Shown here: piece after piece, positions 16,271-25,478 of the stretch
Layout: every line of letters starts with the position of its first letter
Numbering within the stretch: position 1 is the stretch's first letter
Assembly: GCA_945957605.1 (NCBI GenBank)
Contig: CAMFLR010000001.1
Coordinates: forward strand, 558,001-622,000
Source of the DNA: an uncultured Isosphaeraceae bacterium
Lineage (GTDB): Bacteria; Planctomycetota; Planctomycetia; Isosphaerales; Isosphaeraceae
Direction of reading: 5' to 3'
Length of the DNA stretch: 64,000 nt
The notes under the pieces: generated by a model
Database searches by the model: none
What the model was told of the DNA's origin: nothing
Seen by the model: the letters and a program-made list of their open reading frames with translations, nothing else
Translations under genes and position numbers: made by a program

Positions 16271-19246
16271 ATGGAGTTCGAGCCAGAATCGACGGACAGC
16301 GGCGACACGGATGTTCCGTCGGATGCGACCGAAGAGACGAATCCATCTCAGGAATCAGAACCGGTTGATCAGCCTTCAGAGATTGAGGAAGCCACGCCGG
16401 TCGCGGTTTCGTACGCCCCCGGCTTGATACCGGTTGCCCTCTTGCCGCACGCCGGACAGGAACCCGCGCTCAATCTGAGTGACGACGATGGTCAGGCGAC
16501 GTGGGTTGCTGCAACTGCCTTGTGGCATCCGCTCGTGCTGTCGCGGGCTGAGTCGCTACCTCGCTTTGAGGACGTATTCGGCGGTTCGAGCCCCGAAGCA
16601 CGCGAGATCCGGCTCGTCACACAAGGCTGGGCCGATCGCGTGCCATCAGGATTGATGACGCAGTCGAGCGATTTAGGAAGCGTGTTCGTCGAAGGGACAA
16701 AAGATCGCGCGGGGACGGTCCAGCATATTGCGGAAAAGCTGGGGATTGAGGTGCCCGAGCTCACCGCCGATCAGACTGAGATTGCGGCCGATTTTCTCGC
16801 ATTAGGCGCAGCGGCGTGGTGGCTCGGCGACTTGACGACCGCGATGAATCACTCCGATGCGATCGATCGCGAATCTCTTGCCCGAGAAACACTCACGGCC
16901 GCGCGCTGCTGGGAGTCGGGCGATCTGCCGACGGCGAAAAATCGCCTGCGAGCCGCGTTCGAGGTTCTCACCCAAGGACGCGAACGGGTTTATCCGGTCG
17001 ATTCTTACTTGCTCGATCTCTGCTTGCTCGATCCCGCCAGTCGTCCTGAAGAATTGACCGACGCGCTGGCCCAACATTTCGCGTTCACGCTTCTCGCGCC
17101 GGCACGGGCAATTGAGAATGTCGCCGAGCGTGATCCTGAAAAAATTGCCGCGCTTCGGACGGCCATTGATGAAGGCTGGGCCGATGTGATCGGCGGTGCC
17201 TACACCGAGGCTGACGAGCCGTTGTTGCCGATCAATTCGGTGCTCTGGCAATTCCGCAAGGGCGGCCAGGTTTATCGCGACCACCTCGACGGTCGGAATG
17301 TTGAAACGCTCGGGCGGCGCAGGTTTGGGCTCTATCCTCAACTGCCGCAAATTGCCAAGCGTTTTGGTCAGCGTTTTGCGCTTCATCTCGGGTTCGACGC
17401 GGGCAAGTTCCCGATTCGTCCCGAGATGAAACGGCTCTGGGAAGGGCTGGATAACTCGACGCTCGAAACGCTCAACCGCCCGCCGATCGCAGGCGATCGT
17501 CCCAGCGAAGGCGTACGCCTGCCCTGGCGGCTCGCGAAGTCGATGCGCGATGATTTCACGGCAGCAGTCGGCGTGATTCACTGGGCAGGCCGCTTCGCTG
17601 GTTGGTTCGGCGATCTCCGTCGTGCGCACAAGCAATCGCCTGTGCTCATGCGTTTCAGCACGATCAACGACTTCTTCCACGTCACAGATCGTCCCTACGA
17701 CACGTTTCACGCCAGCCTTGATGATTACGTGTTTCCGTATCTCGACCAGGCGGTGAAAAAGGGCGACACCACTCCCATTTCGGGGCGTGCGACGCACACT
17801 CGCTCACGCGCGAGATTCGACGCGATTGCGGCGATTCGTGGTCTGGCGATGGCTCTGGGCCAGGAGCCGGCCGATCGCGAGACAGGTCTCGACGACGCCG
17901 AAGATGCGATCGAATTGGGTCGACCCGACGAGTCAATCGCCGCGCTCGATCAGGCTGAGACTGCATGGCCGCGTGCCTTTGCCACGGGCGTTCTGGGCAA
18001 GGGAAATGAAACCTCGAATGGTTATTTGGTGATCAATCCTTGTTCGGTCGCACGTCGCGTGTCGGTGGTGCTTCCCGACGCCCAGGCTGACTTGCGACCG
18101 GAAGGACCACTTCGCGCGGCGCAGCTTACTGAAGATGGCGTGCGGGCGATTGTTGATGTAAGCGGGTATGGCTACGCCTGGGTGGCTGGCGATTCGTCTC
18201 CAAGCTCACCGATGGCCAAGCTCGACGCGATGACGACTCGCGATCGGACGATGCAAAATGAGTCGATGTCGGTGACGATCGACTCTGGCACCGGCGGAAT
18301 CCGCGGCATCAATGGTCCTAACGAGCCGACGGCACGGATTGGTCAGCAATTGATCATCCACGGACTTCTTGACGCCGACGGCAAGCCTGCACTCTCGAAG
18401 ATGCGTGAGACGTCGTTCGAGCCCGAGTACGGCGGACCTGCCCTGCTCCAGGTTTCGACCGAAGGAACGCTCCATCACCCGGCCGACGATCGTGTGCTGG
18501 CGAAGTACCGCCAGCGCTATCGTCTCTGGAGCGGGCGAACGACGCTTGAAATTCAGGTGATGCTGAGCGACGTTGACGAAGCTTGGTTTGCATCGCTGGC
18601 GAAGGCCGATCCGTGGACTAACTACCTCGGCTGTCGCTGGGCGTGGCCGGATGCGGAATCAACCTTGCGGCGGTCGAGCTTCCTCACGCCGGTGCAGTCG
18701 ACCGTCGATCGCATGGAAACGCCGGATTATATTGATATCAGCTCGCGAAAACGCCGGACTTCGTTGATTTTTGGCGGTCTGGCGCATCACCGGCGAATTC
18801 GCCCGCGAATGCTCGACACGATTCTGATCGCCGGCAAAGAATCGGCGCGGACGTTCGAACTCGGCGTGGCGCTCGACCTGGAAAATCCCTGGCACGCGGC
18901 GATCGATGCCGTGGCGCCGGCGTTTGTGGTGCCCGTGCAGTTGCCTGTGCCGAAGAGCGGGCCGTCGGGCTGGCTGCTCGCTGTCGATAGCAAGGGCGTG
19001 ACGATCTTGAGCGTGCAGTTCCTCGAACGCTCGGGCGATGGCCGTGGTTGGGGGCTTGATGTCACGCTGCTCGAAACCTCGGGCCGCGCATCGCGGTGTA
19101 AGCTTCGTACATTCCGCGACCCAACTTACGCGCGACAGGTCGACTTCAATGATGAGGTCATCGTCGACCTGCCGATTGATGGCGATGGCGTCTATGTCGA
19201 CCTCACGCCGCACGAACTGGCGCGGGTCGACATCACGATGAGCTGA
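16271..19246 (+). CDS. Large GH38 (alpha-mannosidase)-like protein, probably catalytically atypical
   Basis: The 991-residue protein has the overall layout of glycoside hydrolase family 38. The block GWADVIGGAYTEADEPLLPI (about 301-320) matches the GGW..DE region, and FGLYPQLPQIAKRFG (about 350-365) matches the motif around the nucleophile. A helical middle follows, then a beta-rich C-terminal half with NESMSVTIDSGTGGIRGI (about 660-677), a hallmark of GH38 C-terminal domains. However, the residues just before FG are Arg-Arg-Arg, where the family has Asp-Pro, and I see no HxD metal motif at the front, so hydrolysis by the usual mechanism is doubtful. The first 60 residues are acidic and disordered. 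It lies 4 bp after yceH, likely in one transcript. Confidence 0.65.
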   Translation: MEFEPESTDSGDTDVPSDATEETNPSQESEPVDQPSEIEEATPVAVSYAPGLIPVALLPHAGQEPALNLSDDDGQATWVAATALWHPLVLSRAESLPRFEDVFGGSSPEAREIRLVTQGWADRVPSGLMTQSSDLGSVFVEGTKDRAGTVQHIAEKLGIEVPELTADQTEIAADFLALGAAAWWLGDLTTAMNHSDAIDRESLARETLTAARCWESGDLPTAKNRLRAAFEVLTQGRERVYPVDSYLLDLCLLDPASRPEELTDALAQHFAFTLLAPARAIENVAERDPEKIAALRTAIDEGWADVIGGAYTEADEPLLPINSVLWQFRKGGQVYRDHLDGRNVETLGRRRFGLYPQLPQIAKRFGQRFALHLGFDAGKFPIRPEMKRLWEGLDNSTLETLNRPPIAGDRPSEGVRLPWRLAKSMRDDFTAAVGVIHWAGRFAGWFGDLRRAHKQSPVLMRFSTINDFFHVTDRPYDTFHASLDDYVFPYLDQAVKKGDTTPISGRATHTRSRARFDAIAAIRGLAMALGQEPADRETGLDDAEDAIELGRPDESIAALDQAETAWPRAFATGVLGKGNETSNGYLVINPCSVARRVSVVLPDAQADLRPEGPLRAAQLTEDGVRAIVDVSGYGYAWVAGDSSPSSPMAKLDAMTTRDRTMQNESMSVTIDSGTGGIRGINGPNEPTARIGQQLIIHGLLDADGKPALSKMRETSFEPEYGGPALLQVSTEGTLHHPADDRVLAKYRQRYRLWSGRTTLEIQVMLSDVDEAWFASLAKADPWTNYLGCRWAWPDAESTLRRSSFLTPVQSTVDRMETPDYIDISSRKRRTSLIFGGLAHHRRIRPRMLDTILIAGKESARTFELGVALDLENPWHAAIDAVAPAFVVPVQLPVPKSGPSGWLLAVDSKGVTILSVQFLERSGDGRGWGLDVTLLETSGRASRCKLRTFRDPTYARQVDFNDEVIVDLPIDGDGVYVDLTPHELARVDITMS

Positions 19247-19251
19247 CGACT

Positions 19252-20016
19252 TTACTTGCCGGCGACCCAGTCGACCCCTTGAATCGCGAGCTTGCCGAGA
19301 TTGGGGTCGGCGAGCGGGTCGGACTTGCCGGGGCCGAAGTCGCGATGGCCAAGCGGCATGTGGAACACTCGCCCTTTGCCGTAGGTGCGAGTCCATGCGA
19401 CTGGCCAGGTTTGACCAGCGTATTCGGTCGTTGCGAGGGGATCGATTTTGTCCAGTACTTGAAGGCTGTAATAAAGCTCGTCATTGAGTTTGAAGTCGGA
19501 AATCCCGCGGGTAATCGGGTGTTCTTTGTTTGTGATCTTAATCTCAAATACACCCTTTTTCGTTTTGCTATCGGGCAGGCCGACGTGGCTGAACACCGCG
19601 CCCAGCATTTCGCGCCACTCGGGAATCCAGTCTTTCGCAGCATTATCGGCGGCGTGGATCGAGACGTAGCCATGGCCAGCTTTTACCCAAGCGAGCAGTG
19701 CCTTTTGCTGCGGAATCGTGAATTTGAATTCGTCGTCGCGGCGGTCGGCCAGCACGATCACGAGGTTGTACTTTTCCATCGCGGGCGTTTCGAGGATCGC
19801 GGCATCCTCGACGATCGTCACGCGGTGCTTGCCGGTATTTTCCAGGGCATTTGCGAGGTAAAATGCCTGATCACGGTAGCCGTGGTGTTCGCGCAGGCCG
19901 CCCGAAAGGAGTAACACCGCGGCTCCTGCTGGGTTCTTTTTCTGTGCCTGGGCCGCCTGGGGAACCAGTCCGATCAAACTCACGAGCGCGAGACGAAGAA
20001 CCAGGCGGTACGACAC
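19252..20016 (-). CDS. Secreted ThuA-like domain protein
   Basis: From the GTG at 20016 (GGAGC 7 nt upstream) the protein has 254 residues. A signal peptide (VSYRLVLRLALVSLIGLVPQ, read with Met first) is followed by a ThuA-like flavodoxin/glutamine-amidotransferase-type domain. VLLLSGGLREHHGYRDQAF, HRVTIVEDAAIL, and GHGYVSIHAADNAAKDWIPE are typical. GRVFHMPLGHRDFG and the final LAIQGVDWVAG complete the fold. ThuA proteins are linked to trehalose and other sugar catabolism in rhizobia, and the family is expanded in planctomycetes with no fixed reaction. It converges with the GH38-like gene, 5 bp between stops. Confidence 0.9.
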   Translation of the reverse strand: MSYRLVLRLALVSLIGLVPQAAQAQKKNPAGAAVLLLSGGLREHHGYRDQAFYLANALENTGKHRVTIVEDAAILETPAMEKYNLVIVLADRRDDEFKFTIPQQKALLAWVKAGHGYVSIHAADNAAKDWIPEWREMLGAVFSHVGLPDSKTKKGVFEIKITNKEHPITRGISDFKLNDELYYSLQVLDKIDPLATTEYAGQTWPVAWTRTYGKGRVFHMPLGHRDFGPGKSDPLADPNLGKLAIQGVDWVAGK

Positions 20017-20125
20017 GGTAAAAGCTCCGGGATGTGGAATGGAAGGCTTGCTCAATCGGCCTCGATGTCGCATCGTATATCCCCTGTCGTTCGCCCGCAA
20101 GCAACACCTTTTCGGAGAAGTTTTT

Positions 20126-20689
20126 ATGAACGCTCGCCCCTCACGAATGCTGCTGGCCGCGCTGGTTGCCGGCATGGTTTCTGTTCTCGCCGGTGCCGAC
20201 GACGCGACTCAGGAAATCACCGCCCGCGAGCTGACGTTCAAGGTTCCCGCCGCGTGGAAGAAAGAACAGCCCAAATCGTCGATGCGTGCTGCGCAAATCA
20301 CGCTCGCACCAGTCGAAGGCGACAAGGAACCCGCCGAACTCGTATTGTTCGCTTTCCCGAACGGTGCTGGGACGGTTCAGGCGAACGTCGCGCGCTGGGA
20401 GTCGCAGTTCGTTGACGCCGATGGCAAAACACCGAAGGCGGAAGTTGAGAAGAAGAAGGGGAAGAACGTTGATGTCACGCGCGTCGAAATCGCCGGCCGC
20501 TATGTCGCCGCTGTGACTCCTGGCGGCGCTGAGAAGAACAACAAGCCCGACGCTCGTTTGCTGGGCGCGATCGTCGAAACTCCCACGGCTGGTTACTTCT
20601 TCAAGATGGTTGGCCCCGAGAAGACGATGAAGGCCGCCAAGCCGGGCTTCGACGCCATGATCGCTTCGATCACCAAGTCGGCCGACTGA
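20126..20689 (+). CDS. Secreted hypothetical protein (187 aa)
   Basis: The protein starts with a clear signal peptide (MNARPSRMLLAALVAGMVSV, cleavage near LAGADD). The mature part has one compact domain beginning ITARELTFKVPAAWKKEQP and ending MIASITKSAD. The strand-helix pattern of 'F.VP..W' plus a final helix with 'F..M..SI' resembles PsbP/DUF1795-like proteins, but this is only a fold-level impression. GGAGAAG lies 5 nt before the ATG. The DUF1080 gene follows 29 bp downstream in the same direction, so both exported proteins probably share a transcript. Confidence 0.8.
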   Translation: MNARPSRMLLAALVAGMVSVLAGADDATQEITARELTFKVPAAWKKEQPKSSMRAAQITLAPVEGDKEPAELVLFAFPNGAGTVQANVARWESQFVDADGKTPKAEVEKKKGKNVDVTRVEIAGRYVAAVTPGGAEKNNKPDARLLGAIVETPTAGYFFKMVGPEKTMKAAKPGFDAMIASITKSAD

Positions 20690-20718
20690 TTCCGAGTTTT
20701 ATTTAAAAGGAAGAAGAC

Positions 20719-21315
20719 GTGCTGATTTCTTCGCTTGTTATTTCGTGCATGCTGCTCGCTCCTCAGGGGGAGGTCGAGCCGGGCTTCAAGTCGCTCTACA
20801 AAACAGGCGATCCGCTCAAGCAAGGGTGGAAGCAGGTTGGTCCCGGCACAGTGACGGAAGAGTCGCCGGGTGTTCTCGTGACGGCTGGCGGCATGGGAAT
20901 GCTCTGGTACGCCGAAGCGCCGTTCAAGGATTTCACGTTGCGCGTGGAATACAAACTCTCGAAGCCGGATAACAATTCGGGGATCTTCGTCCGCTTCCCC
21001 AAAGCGGTGACCGATCCCTGGGAAGCTGTGCGTGAAGGGTATGAAATCCAGATTTGCGACGGCGCCGATCCCGAACATCGCACCGGCGCGGTCTACAGCT
21101 TCAAGGCCGCGGAAAAGAAGCCGCCAACCAAGCCGGTTGGCGAGTGGAACACCTACGAAATCAAGGTGAAGGGCCAGGAGTACACCATCTCGCTCAATGG
21201 CGAGGTGATCAATCATTACAAGGGCTCGCGCGGGGCGACCGGCTTTGTCGGGATTCAGAATCACGACAAAGATTCGATCGTCCGCTTCCGCAACATCCGC
21301 ATTCAGGCGGACTGA
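20719..21315 (+). CDS. DUF1080 protein (3-keto-disaccharide hydrolase-like)
   Basis: The 198-residue protein begins with a short signal peptide (MLISSLVISCMLLA, GTG start with AGGA 7 nt upstream). The rest is one DUF1080 jelly-roll domain: GFKSLYKTGDPLKQGWKQVG, LRVEYKLSKPDNNSGIFVRF, EGYEIQICDG, GEWNTYEIKVKGQEYTISLN and VGIQNHDKDSIVRFRNIRIQ. Some members hydrolyse 3-keto-glucosides or 3-keto-disaccharides in the periplasm; others have unknown roles, so substrate is not assigned. A strong terminator follows. The Gfo/Idh-like and sugar-isomerase-like genes elsewhere in the window would fit a 3-keto-sugar route, but they are not in this operon. Confidence 0.93.
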   Translation: MLISSLVISCMLLAPQGEVEPGFKSLYKTGDPLKQGWKQVGPGTVTEESPGVLVTAGGMGMLWYAEAPFKDFTLRVEYKLSKPDNNSGIFVRFPKAVTDPWEAVREGYEIQICDGADPEHRTGAVYSFKAAEKKPPTKPVGEWNTYEIKVKGQEYTISLNGEVINHYKGSRGATGFVGIQNHDKDSIVRFRNIRIQAD

Positions 21316-21341
21316 GCGATCTAAAGTGAGAGCAAAGTGAC

Positions 21342-21387
21342 CGGACTGCATTCCGCATCATATGTGGAATGCGGTCCGTTCCTTTTT
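21342..21387 (+). terminator. Rho-independent terminator
   Basis: CGGACTGCATTCC (21342-21354) pairs with GGAATGCGGTCCG (21366-21378) with one G-T pair and an 11-nt loop, followed by TTCCTTTTT. It ends the transcript of the DUF1080 gene. The convergent mscL gene ends 49 bp beyond it. Confidence 0.9.
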
Positions 21388-21435
21388 GCTGATGAAGCTT
21401 GTGAAATCTCGGAACTCTGAAAAACGGCAACTCTG

Positions 21436-21873
21436 TCACGGTTTGGCTTCGTGCTGTTTCAACAGATCGCGGATTTCGGTGAGGAGTTCCTGGTCTTTCG
21501 TCAGAGGTGGCGTGGCTTCTGACTCTTGCTTTTGCTTGCGCATTAACCAGCCAAGAAACTTGACGATGAAAAGAAAGAGCGCGAGCGCAACGATGATGAA
21601 ATTGACGACCTCGCCGAGAAACTGGCCGTAGGGAATCTCCTTGCCGTTGATCACCCACTTCCAGTCGAGATACCCCTGCTTGCCTGGCAGGATGATACTG
21701 ACCAGCGGCATGATGATTTGCTTGACCAACGAATCGACGATCTTGCCGAACGCGCCACCGATGACGACGCCAACAGCAAGGTCGATGACGTTTCCCTTGA
21801 ATGCGAACGCCTTGAACTGGTCGAACAGCGAGCGCATCTCTTCCGCTGGGCGAAGTGATTTGAATGGGTTCAT
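21436..21873 (-). CDS. mscL: Large-conductance mechanosensitive channel MscL
   Basis: The 145-residue protein is a clear MscL. The first helix with FKGNVIDLAVGVVIGGAFGK is the pore-lining TM1, IVDSLVKQIIMPLVSIILPG leads into the periplasmic loop, VVNFIIVALALFLFIVKFLG is TM2, and the cytoplasmic bundle helix with LTKDQELLTEIRDLLKQ ends the protein. MscL opens under membrane tension to release solutes during osmotic down-shock. The start at 21873 (MNPFKSLRPAEEMRSLFDQF) follows a G-run; the frame stays open for 64 more codons upstream, but that part overlaps another gene and lacks family similarity. Length is slightly above the usual 135 or so residues. Confidence 0.97.
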   Translation of the reverse strand: MNPFKSLRPAEEMRSLFDQFKAFAFKGNVIDLAVGVVIGGAFGKIVDSLVKQIIMPLVSIILPGKQGYLDWKWVINGKEIPYGQFLGEVVNFIIVALALFLFIVKFLGWLMRKQKQESEATPPLTKDQELLTEIRDLLKQHEAKP

Positions 21874-22001
21874 GGCGATCCCCCCAAGTTCATGAGTGAG
21901 CGATCTCGCGTGGGCGCAATCATACTGGCCGACTTCCGCTCGGGCCGAATGAGAGCCCAATACGGGAAACGCGTGATGCATGGGACGTGCCATGCGCGTT
22001 T

Positions 22002-22493
22002 CTACTTTGAAGTTCTTCCTGGTATTACGAGACTGGCTGGAACCAGTGAATTTGGGGGCGACCATCGTGGCTGTTCGTGGCCTGGTCCAGCAAAAACAGA
22101 CTTACGCTCAACCCCATTGACCCTAATGCCTCCGAGGCCGAAGTCGACGATGTCGCCCCTCGCGATCGTCCCATAATCCTGGTCGCCGCTCCGAAGCCGC
22201 ATTTCACCTTCTTCGAACTCAAGCAATTCACCGCCACCGTGGCCGTCAATCCACGAGACCCAGTGGATTGTGTTGCCGCTTTTGGTCTTACCCGATCCGT
22301 TGCTGAATACGGCATCGAGAGCGAAACCGAGATGCGAGTGCCGGTAGGTGAGTCCGCGAACATTGTCCGTGAGCGTTGATTGACGGATTGATGGCCGCGG
22401 GAATTGCTTCGCGATGAAATAGCAGAGCACCGCCGTGAGAGCCACCGCGACCATCAACCTTTGAATGGTGATTTTCTTACGCAGAATCTGCAA
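22002..22493 (-). CDS. Hypothetical protein with N-terminal membrane anchor (163 aa)
   Basis: The protein starts at a TTG (22493) that has GAGG 7 nt upstream. A basic leader (MQILRKKITIQR) and one hydrophobic helix (LMVAVALTAVLCYFIAKQF) give a single anchor with the rest outside the cytosol; this KxTxxxLMxxVAxxAVL type of start is frequent in planctomycete proteins of unknown role. The outer part is beta-rich (GLTYRHSHLGFALDAVFSNG; IHWVSWIDGHGGGELLEFEE). No family is recognised. It lies between mscL and the kinase gene on the same strand, 52 bp after the kinase stop. Confidence 0.65.
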   Translation of the reverse strand: MQILRKKITIQRLMVAVALTAVLCYFIAKQFPRPSIRQSTLTDNVRGLTYRHSHLGFALDAVFSNGSGKTKSGNTIHWVSWIDGHGGGELLEFEEGEMRLRSGDQDYGTIARGDIVDFGLGGIRVNGVERKSVFAGPGHEQPRWSPPNSLVPASLVIPGRTSK

Positions 22494-22545
22494 AGCTCGA
22501 CCTCAAACCGGACCCAGCCCTTGAATAACACGGGGGCATCAATCC

Positions 22546-25305
22546 TCAACGTGGAACAACGGCAGTGCCCGCGAGGCGGTCTTGTAGGTATCGTCCTGGC
22601 CAGATTACCGCGTGCAATGTCGAGATGAGCGGGACGCTTGTCGCGAAGATCTGAATCAACTCGAGCTTGGGAAGAGTTGCAGCGTGTTGCGGAATCAGCA
22701 ATTGCAGCAACATTCCCACGGCGATTGTCGGTAGCCAACGCGTTGCCTCACGCCAACCTCTGCGCAAAGGACTCACGTTCCTCCCGTCGACGCGCACGAC
22801 TGTCACGCCAAAAAACAAGCCGCTCAACCCATCGCCCACGAGTATCGCGAGCAGAACCCACAAGGCTGATTGGAATATGAAGACATCCATGAATGCGAAC
22901 CACGGCTCTTGCCATTCGATGGGGACATGATAATAGAGCGAGGTTGCGAGGATTGTCGCGACAAACACGGCCAGCGGTAGGACGAGCGTTTTTACGAGAC
23001 TGGCGAACAGCGTGTAGATCGCGTGACCGATGCGCTGGCCATGCCAGATCGTCGGCACATACTCTCGCGTGCGAGCAAGTTCGCGCAGGAAGTCGCAGGG
23101 GGCAGCGTACGGAGACTCGAGCCGGCAAAGCCGCGCGACCATCTTCACCGCATGTCCCGGAACTGGTGCTCCTACAGGGCGAGGTTGGTCGTCGATACGG
23201 CTCGGAGAAACACCGCTCAGCGTGTGCACGGCGACGCGACGCAGTAACTCAACCGCGCGAAGCGAGTGAGTGTTGCCGTCGATGGCGATACTGAGTTCGG
23301 AAAGCGGATCGATCTCGGGATCGATCAAAACAACACGGCCGTCGGGCTGAATCCAGATGCGCTCGACCGCAAGTTCGCTTGGCATGGTGCCGTCGTCAAT
23401 CGCGGCATCCAGCTCCTCTGCAAGCGCTTCGAGAACCTCGCGCCCTGCATGCCAGTCGAGCGGCCCTTGCGTGCGTACGAACTCCGGCAGGGGATGCCCC
23501 TGAGGCGCAACAAACGCGTTCCAGCTCCAGTCGTCGCACTCTCCTGAGCCAAGCCAGCGCGGGCGTGCCAGGCGGCCGACATCTCGGCGCACGTCCGGAA
23601 TCGTCTCTTTACCTCGCGGGTGGAGGACGATCCAGACGAGCCGCGATAGTTTTTCATCCTCGCCCAGCAGAAGCCGGCAGTGAGGCGTCCAGCGCAGGGC
23701 GGCGTCGATTTGAAACGAGCCGAGTCGCGCGGGCATTTCCTCGGGACGGCTCACACGCAAGTCGAACCGAGTCGTGTCGCGTTTCCGCGAACCGCGGCGG
23801 CGTCGCAAGCGCCTGGGAAGGCTGACGACCGCGGTCTGGCTGAGAATTTCGTGCAGGCCGCGATATCCGTTCGAAGCACGCGCGGTGAGGAACAGAAGTG
23901 GGACGAACATGATTTGAATGATCAGGCCGGCCCCAACCATCGATTGGAACCGCGCATTCGGCGCAATAATGCACGAGTAAATACGAGTTGGAGCGATGAC
24001 GAGCGCGGCGAAGATGAGTATACGAAGCGAGGCTTCGAGCCAACTCGCCCACCCTCCGCGCTTCACCGAAATCACGCGGAGCCGGAACAGGCGTTTACCG
24101 GGCGTCGCGACGCTTAATACTTCAAAAATCGTATAATAGGCGAATACCATTAAGCCGGTATATAATTCGCTTTCAATGAATCCGCGGCGCGACCCTTGAT
24201 GCGCGTGAAGCGTGTGCTCCATGATCGGGATCGACAACAGCAAACTCAAAAACTTGTCGACGGCATACGCGGCGATTCGTAAACCAATGCGGCCGAGTGT
24301 GACGCGTCCCGGCAAGAACGGCTCAATCGCCTCGCGAAATTCTTCGAGCGTCCGATAGCGCCGGCGGCGGTCGCGTTCCAATCCGCGGAGCACCACGTCT
24401 TCGAGCGATGAATAAACTTCGGCACGAATCGAGCGAATCGGCGGCGCATCTTCCGAGACGATGCGGGCGAGCGCAACAGTGGGGTCGTTCGCCTGATGCG
24501 GGGGACGACCGGTTAGCAAGAAGTAAAGCGTCGCTGCGACTGAATAAACGTCGCTGCGTTCGTCGATCTCTTCGCCCTTGATTTGTTCGGGAGAGGCGTA
24601 ATAGGGCGTTCCCAGGAACGAGCCGGAACGAGTGAGATTGCCGTCCCCTTCGATGAGCGATTTTGAAAGGCCGAAGTCGCCGATCTTTACGCGACCATCG
24701 GCGGTCAGAAAGCAATTCGACGGTTTGACATCGCGGTGAATCACACCGAGCTTGTGCGCTTCTTCGAGTCCCTCGATCACATCCATGATCTTGAGGACGG
24801 CGAGCGATTGGTCGAGCGGACCTTCGTCTTCCACCAAGTCCTTGAGTGTATGACCGGGCATCAACTCCATGACGATGTAGGGCCAGCCATTCGACTGATC
24901 GGCGGCCAGTACGAACACACATCGCGGATGCGTGATTGCACTGGCGAGTCTGCCTTCCTGGAGGAAGCGTTCGACTGCCTGGGCGGATGCCGTGAACTCG
25001 GGGGCGATCAGTTTGACCGCGACACGGCGCCCCGAGGCTTCCTCTTCGGCTTCGTGAACCGAACCCATTCCCCCCTGCCCCAACTTGCGCAGAAGGCGGT
25101 AGGAACCGACGAAATCGGGGAGGCGGTCGGATTCTTCGGACGCTTCGTAACCCGGCGCAGGGGAGTGCTGGAAGTCGACCGTTGCTTCGGGTTCGAGGGT
25201 GCTGGGTAAGCTGCCGGCCAGCGCCACGCCGCAATAGGCGCAAAACGACGGACGCTCGCTGGAGTATTCCAGCGTCCGGAGGCAACGCGGGCAGCTAAGC
25301 GTCAT
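22546..25305 (-). CDS. Membrane Ser/Thr protein kinase: zinc ribbon, kinase, RDD, pseudokinase-like, RDD
   Basis: The 919-residue protein opens with a zinc ribbon (Cys5, Cys8, Cys22, Cys25). A complete Hanks-type kinase domain follows (about 69-330): GQGGMGSV loop, Lys98, catalytic Asp192 in HRDVKPSN, DFG at 210-212 and the GTPYYASPEQ activation segment. An RDD-type membrane domain spans about 338-495. Residues about 525-745 look like a second, degenerate kinase: no HRD motif, but ELAVERIWIQPDGRVVLIDP resembles the catalytic-to-DFG stretch. A second RDD domain ends the protein (about 755-919). The kinase should phosphorylate Ser/Thr at the inner membrane face; target unknown. It is divergent from another zinc-ribbon gene. 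Confidence 0.93.
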   Translation of the reverse strand: MTLSCPRCLRTLEYSSERPSFCAYCGVALAGSLPSTLEPEATVDFQHSPAPGYEASEESDRLPDFVGSYRLLRKLGQGGMGSVHEAEEEASGRRVAVKLIAPEFTASAQAVERFLQEGRLASAITHPRCVFVLAADQSNGWPYIVMELMPGHTLKDLVEDEGPLDQSLAVLKIMDVIEGLEEAHKLGVIHRDVKPSNCFLTADGRVKIGDFGLSKSLIEGDGNLTRSGSFLGTPYYASPEQIKGEEIDERSDVYSVAATLYFLLTGRPPHQANDPTVALARIVSEDAPPIRSIRAEVYSSLEDVVLRGLERDRRRRYRTLEEFREAIEPFLPGRVTLGRIGLRIAAYAVDKFLSLLLSIPIMEHTLHAHQGSRRGFIESELYTGLMVFAYYTIFEVLSVATPGKRLFRLRVISVKRGGWASWLEASLRILIFAALVIAPTRIYSCIIAPNARFQSMVGAGLIIQIMFVPLLFLTARASNGYRGLHEILSQTAVVSLPRRLRRRRGSRKRDTTRFDLRVSRPEEMPARLGSFQIDAALRWTPHCRLLLGEDEKLSRLVWIVLHPRGKETIPDVRRDVGRLARPRWLGSGECDDWSWNAFVAPQGHPLPEFVRTQGPLDWHAGREVLEALAEELDAAIDDGTMPSELAVERIWIQPDGRVVLIDPEIDPLSELSIAIDGNTHSLRAVELLRRVAVHTLSGVSPSRIDDQPRPVGAPVPGHAVKMVARLCRLESPYAAPCDFLRELARTREYVPTIWHGQRIGHAIYTLFASLVKTLVLPLAVFVATILATSLYYHVPIEWQEPWFAFMDVFIFQSALWVLLAILVGDGLSGLFFGVTVVRVDGRNVSPLRRGWREATRWLPTIAVGMLLQLLIPQHAATLPKLELIQIFATSVPLISTLHAVIWPGRYLQDRLAGTAVVPR

Positions 25306-25478
25306 ATCCGGTCGTCTCGCCCTGGGAAGAAATTGGCACCCCTCGATTTTACGCTCACGACGCGATCTTTCGAGAGGGCTTTTCCAAGATCAGCGGCCGT
25401 TGCAGCGCACAGCCGCATTCTCTATGCTTGAGGTTTAGGCAAAACGCCTGTAGCAACCCGGCGCGAGCTCGCGGCATC

